Source: an uncultured Campylobacter sp. (GTDB lineage Bacteria; Campylobacterota; Campylobacteria; Campylobacterales; Campylobacteraceae). From it: a stretch of DNA of 7,900 nucleotides. The notes below the pieces were generated by a model, which had not been told where the DNA came from, did no database searches, and was given only the letters and a program-made list of their open reading frames with translations. Position 1 is the first letter of the stretch; every line of letters starts with the position of its first letter. Both the position numbers and the translations under genes were made by a program. Location of the stretch: the NCBI GenBank assembly GCA_905373295.1, contig CAJPSJ010000082.1, forward strand, positions 1 to 7,900. Reading direction: 5' to 3'. Positions 6,034-7,900 of this stretch are shown piece by piece.

Positions 6034-7715
6034 TACATCGCCCCTTTTCTAGCATCTTCTATCTGCTTTTTTATCATTATTTTTGCCTTGCAATCGCCGC
6101 AACAAAAAAGCGTCTTCATCTTTTCAGGTTCGCTTGCAAAATGCGCGCCCATCATATCCGCGATCTTCATAACGGCTTTGGTCGTCGCAAATTCCTTGCC
6201 GCATTCGATACATTTGAAAAGCTCGTCTTTGGCTAGCATGCGATAGGTAAAAAACTCGGGCGCAAGCCTAACTCCGCTAATATTTAGCGCCATCGTGTCC
6301 TTTTCGGCACAGCTTAGCACGCAGTAGTTACACGTCGTGCAAAGCGAGGCGTTAAATTTAATCGAATTGTCGCTGTTGTCGGCATACAGCGCGCCGGTGT
6401 TACAGGTGCCCACGCAGCTAAGACATAGCGTGCAACTCGATTCGTTTATACTAACCTCGCCGAATCTCAGCCGCTCGCCGCTCTTTACGGTGCCGAAGCT
6501 GCCCTCGCCCACTATCGCGCTTACTCGTTTAGAGAAAATTTCTTTCTTGCTAAGGCCCTGCTCGTTTAGGCTAAACGCCCAGGGCTGAGAGCTTTGCGCC
6601 TGCTTTAGTGCCTCTTGTAGCTCGATTAAATTTCGCGCTAAAAATACCGCGTCCTTGCCGTAGATCGCGCGCGAAATTCCATTGATAAGCTCCACCGCTT
6701 CGCGCGTGCCCTCGCCCACGTCTGCGCCGTAAACGATCACACTCGAGCCACTTTCTTGCATAGCGCTTAGCAAATTTACCTCATCTATTTGCTTGCTTCC
6801 AAAAATTCCAAACGGCAGCGCGCCGCACGGAAGCTGCACTGCAGGTGCGGATGCGATTTCGCTCTCTGCGATGAGAAGCGGAATTTTGCCTGCATAGAGC
6901 TTTGCGATCTCGCCAAATACTCTTTGGGGCAGCTTGGCAAATTTCAGCGCGCCGCTAGGGCAGACGCTCACGCACGCGCCGCAACCGACGCAGTCGATGT
7001 GCGAAAATACTAGCTCGCGCTTTTCGTCGTTTTTCAAAATCGCAACGGTGGGGCAGACTTCGACGCATTTTGCGCACAGATCGTTTCGCCTGCCCTGATA
7101 CTGGCAGATCGTGGAATCGAAAATCGTAGAATTTCGGTAGCGATAAACGGGGCTTTTGCTTTGCAAAATTTCTAAAATTTCACCGTCTTTTAGCCCCGAA
7201 ATTTCATAGCAGCCGCTTTGGCGCAGCTGATATGCCTGCGCGCCGCGCACCAAGAAAAAATCGCTTTGCACCTCAAACTCGCCGTCCTCGCCCGAGATGT
7301 TTACGCTAAGATCGCCTATCTCGCCGTAGACGAACTTTATCTCGGCTCTGCTTAGCGCAATCACCTTAAATTCGTGCTGCTTCAGTAGCGCCACGAGCTC
7401 CTCTCGCGGCTCGTCACAGGCAAGGATGACGTTTTTGCCCACGGGCTTTTGATGATCGCTATACAGCGCGCCGTCAAAGGCTGCGGCGGCGGCTTCGTAT
7501 AAAATATCTACGTTTTGCGCGATTACCAGCGGTTCGTCTTTGGTATTTTCGATATAAAAATTTATCTGCGGTGCGTAAATTTGAGCCTTTAATTTAGGCG
7601 AGTTGGCGACGATAAATTCCTCGTTTTTCGCCCCCTCTTCATCGCCGCAAATTTCGATGCCATCGCTTAAAACCACATCGGAAAACCCGGCGCTATAAAA
7701 TCCGAAATCTTTCAT
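6033..7715 (-). CDS. Polyferredoxin of the formate dehydrogenase locus with C-terminal zinc ribbon
   Basis: A 560-residue protein, probably cytoplasmic because no signal peptide or membrane segment is seen. Residues 1-190 carry no cluster motif. Iron-sulfur motifs follow: C204 with C214/C217/C221 (spaced C-x9-C-x2-C-x3-CP), C242/C245/C248/C252, then C428/C431/C434/C438 and C459/C462/C465/C469, giving up to four [4Fe-4S] clusters in two ferredoxin-like pairs. Between them, residues 275-365 form an alpha/beta segment with a lone Cys297 (LPCGALPFG). The C-terminus has CIEC (502-505) and CCGDC (538-542), a zinc-ribbon-like pair. A large 4Fe-4S protein in this position, just before the TorD-like gene, is common in epsilonproteobacterial and Shewanella fdh loci. 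Its role is likely in FdhA maturation or electron supply, but I know of no proven reaction. The start has AGGA nine bases upstream, and it overlaps the next gene by one base. Confidence 0.88.
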   Translation of the reverse strand: MKDFGFYSAGFSDVVLSDGIEICGDEEGAKNEEFIVANSPKLKAQIYAPQINFYIENTKDEPLVIAQNVDILYEAAAAAFDGALYSDHQKPVGKNVILACDEPREELVALLKQHEFKVIALSRAEIKFVYGEIGDLSVNISGEDGEFEVQSDFFLVRGAQAYQLRQSGCYEISGLKDGEILEILQSKSPVYRYRNSTIFDSTICQYQGRRNDLCAKCVEVCPTVAILKNDEKRELVFSHIDCVGCGACVSVCPSGALKFAKLPQRVFGEIAKLYAGKIPLLIAESEIASAPAVQLPCGALPFGIFGSKQIDEVNLLSAMQESGSSVIVYGADVGEGTREAVELINGISRAIYGKDAVFLARNLIELQEALKQAQSSQPWAFSLNEQGLSKKEIFSKRVSAIVGEGSFGTVKSGERLRFGEVSINESSCTLCLSCVGTCNTGALYADNSDNSIKFNASLCTTCNYCVLSCAEKDTMALNISGVRLAPEFFTYRMLAKDELFKCIECGKEFATTKAVMKIADMMGAHFASEPEKMKTLFCCGDCKAKIMIKKQIEDARKGAM

Positions 7716-7900
7716 AATCTATCCTAATTGATAAAATTAAGCCCCTTTTACTCTTAATTTATAAATTTTTCGTAAATTTAGCGCCGCTCGCTTTTTTATA
7801 AAAATGAAATGCTCTTAGGCGCGGAGGACAAATCAATCTAAATATAATTTATAATATAAATTTAAATCAAGCTATATTCGGTTTAAGCTGCATTAAACCT
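7716..7900 (-). promoter_or_regulatory. Leader/promoter region of the polyferredoxin unit
   Basis: No gene is seen in these 185 bases. The DNA is AT-rich, with several TATAAA-like words on the minus strand (7763-7758, 7800-7795) that could serve as -10 boxes, none with a clear -35. The ribosome-binding site is TTAGGATAG before ATG 7715. An inverted repeat lies at the far end (listed separately). The promoter position is uncertain. Confidence 0.35.
7880..7899. repeat. 7-bp inverted repeat at the window edge
   Basis: GGTTTAA (7880-7886) and TTAAACC (7893-7899) are perfectly complementary, with loop GCTGCA. There is no T run on the minus-strand side, so it is not a convincing terminator for a gene reading leftward. 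Sequence beyond 7900 is needed to judge it in the other direction. Confidence 0.4.

Overview
The window looks like chromosomal DNA of a Campylobacter from the higher-GC oral group (C. gracilis, C. showae, C. rectus or C. curvus type). The reasons are the abundant AAATTT/TAAATTT words, the compact one-directional gene layout, extended -10 promoters without clear -35 boxes, and a selenocysteine formate dehydrogenase cluster in the order typical of Epsilonproteobacteria. The genus is inferred from the encoded proteins; the species is a guess. All supported genes lie on the minus strand, so the window reads functionally from its right end to its left end.

Right part (7900 to about 5070): a leader of about 185 bases without a gene precedes a 560-residue polyferredoxin with a C-terminal zinc-ribbon-like motif. 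Its stop codon overlaps, as TAATG, the start of a TorD-family chaperone-like protein. That protein carries an internal block of 9-residue repeats. A terminator-like hairpin with a U tract follows.

Middle part (about 5015 to 1121): a promoter-like region with nested inverted repeats leads into a tight operon. It encodes a 65-residue Tat-signal protein (FdhX type), the catalytic subunit FdhA, and the four-cluster iron-sulfur subunit FdhB. FdhA is interrupted by an in-frame UGA at 4164-4166. This is read as selenocysteine because a SECIS-like hairpin follows at the right distance and Sec-His plus the other catalytic residues are present. The full product is 973 residues, not two fragments. The polyferredoxin and TorD-like protein probably help mature FdhA (cofactor insertion and Tat export), while FdhA and FdhB form the periplasm-facing formate oxidising unit. 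The membrane cytochrome b subunit FdhC, usually next, is not here: two hairpins follow fdhB.

Left part (1050 to 1): an unrelated-looking unit starts from its own extended -10 promoter with a 19-base palindrome in the leader. It encodes a lipoprotein resembling TraT (TTG start), coupled by ATGA to a small two-helix membrane protein that runs off the window.

Nothing here amounts to a clearly new system. The best leads are the repeat insertion in the chaperone, the absent fdhC, the composite architecture of the polyferredoxin and the two operator-like palindromes.
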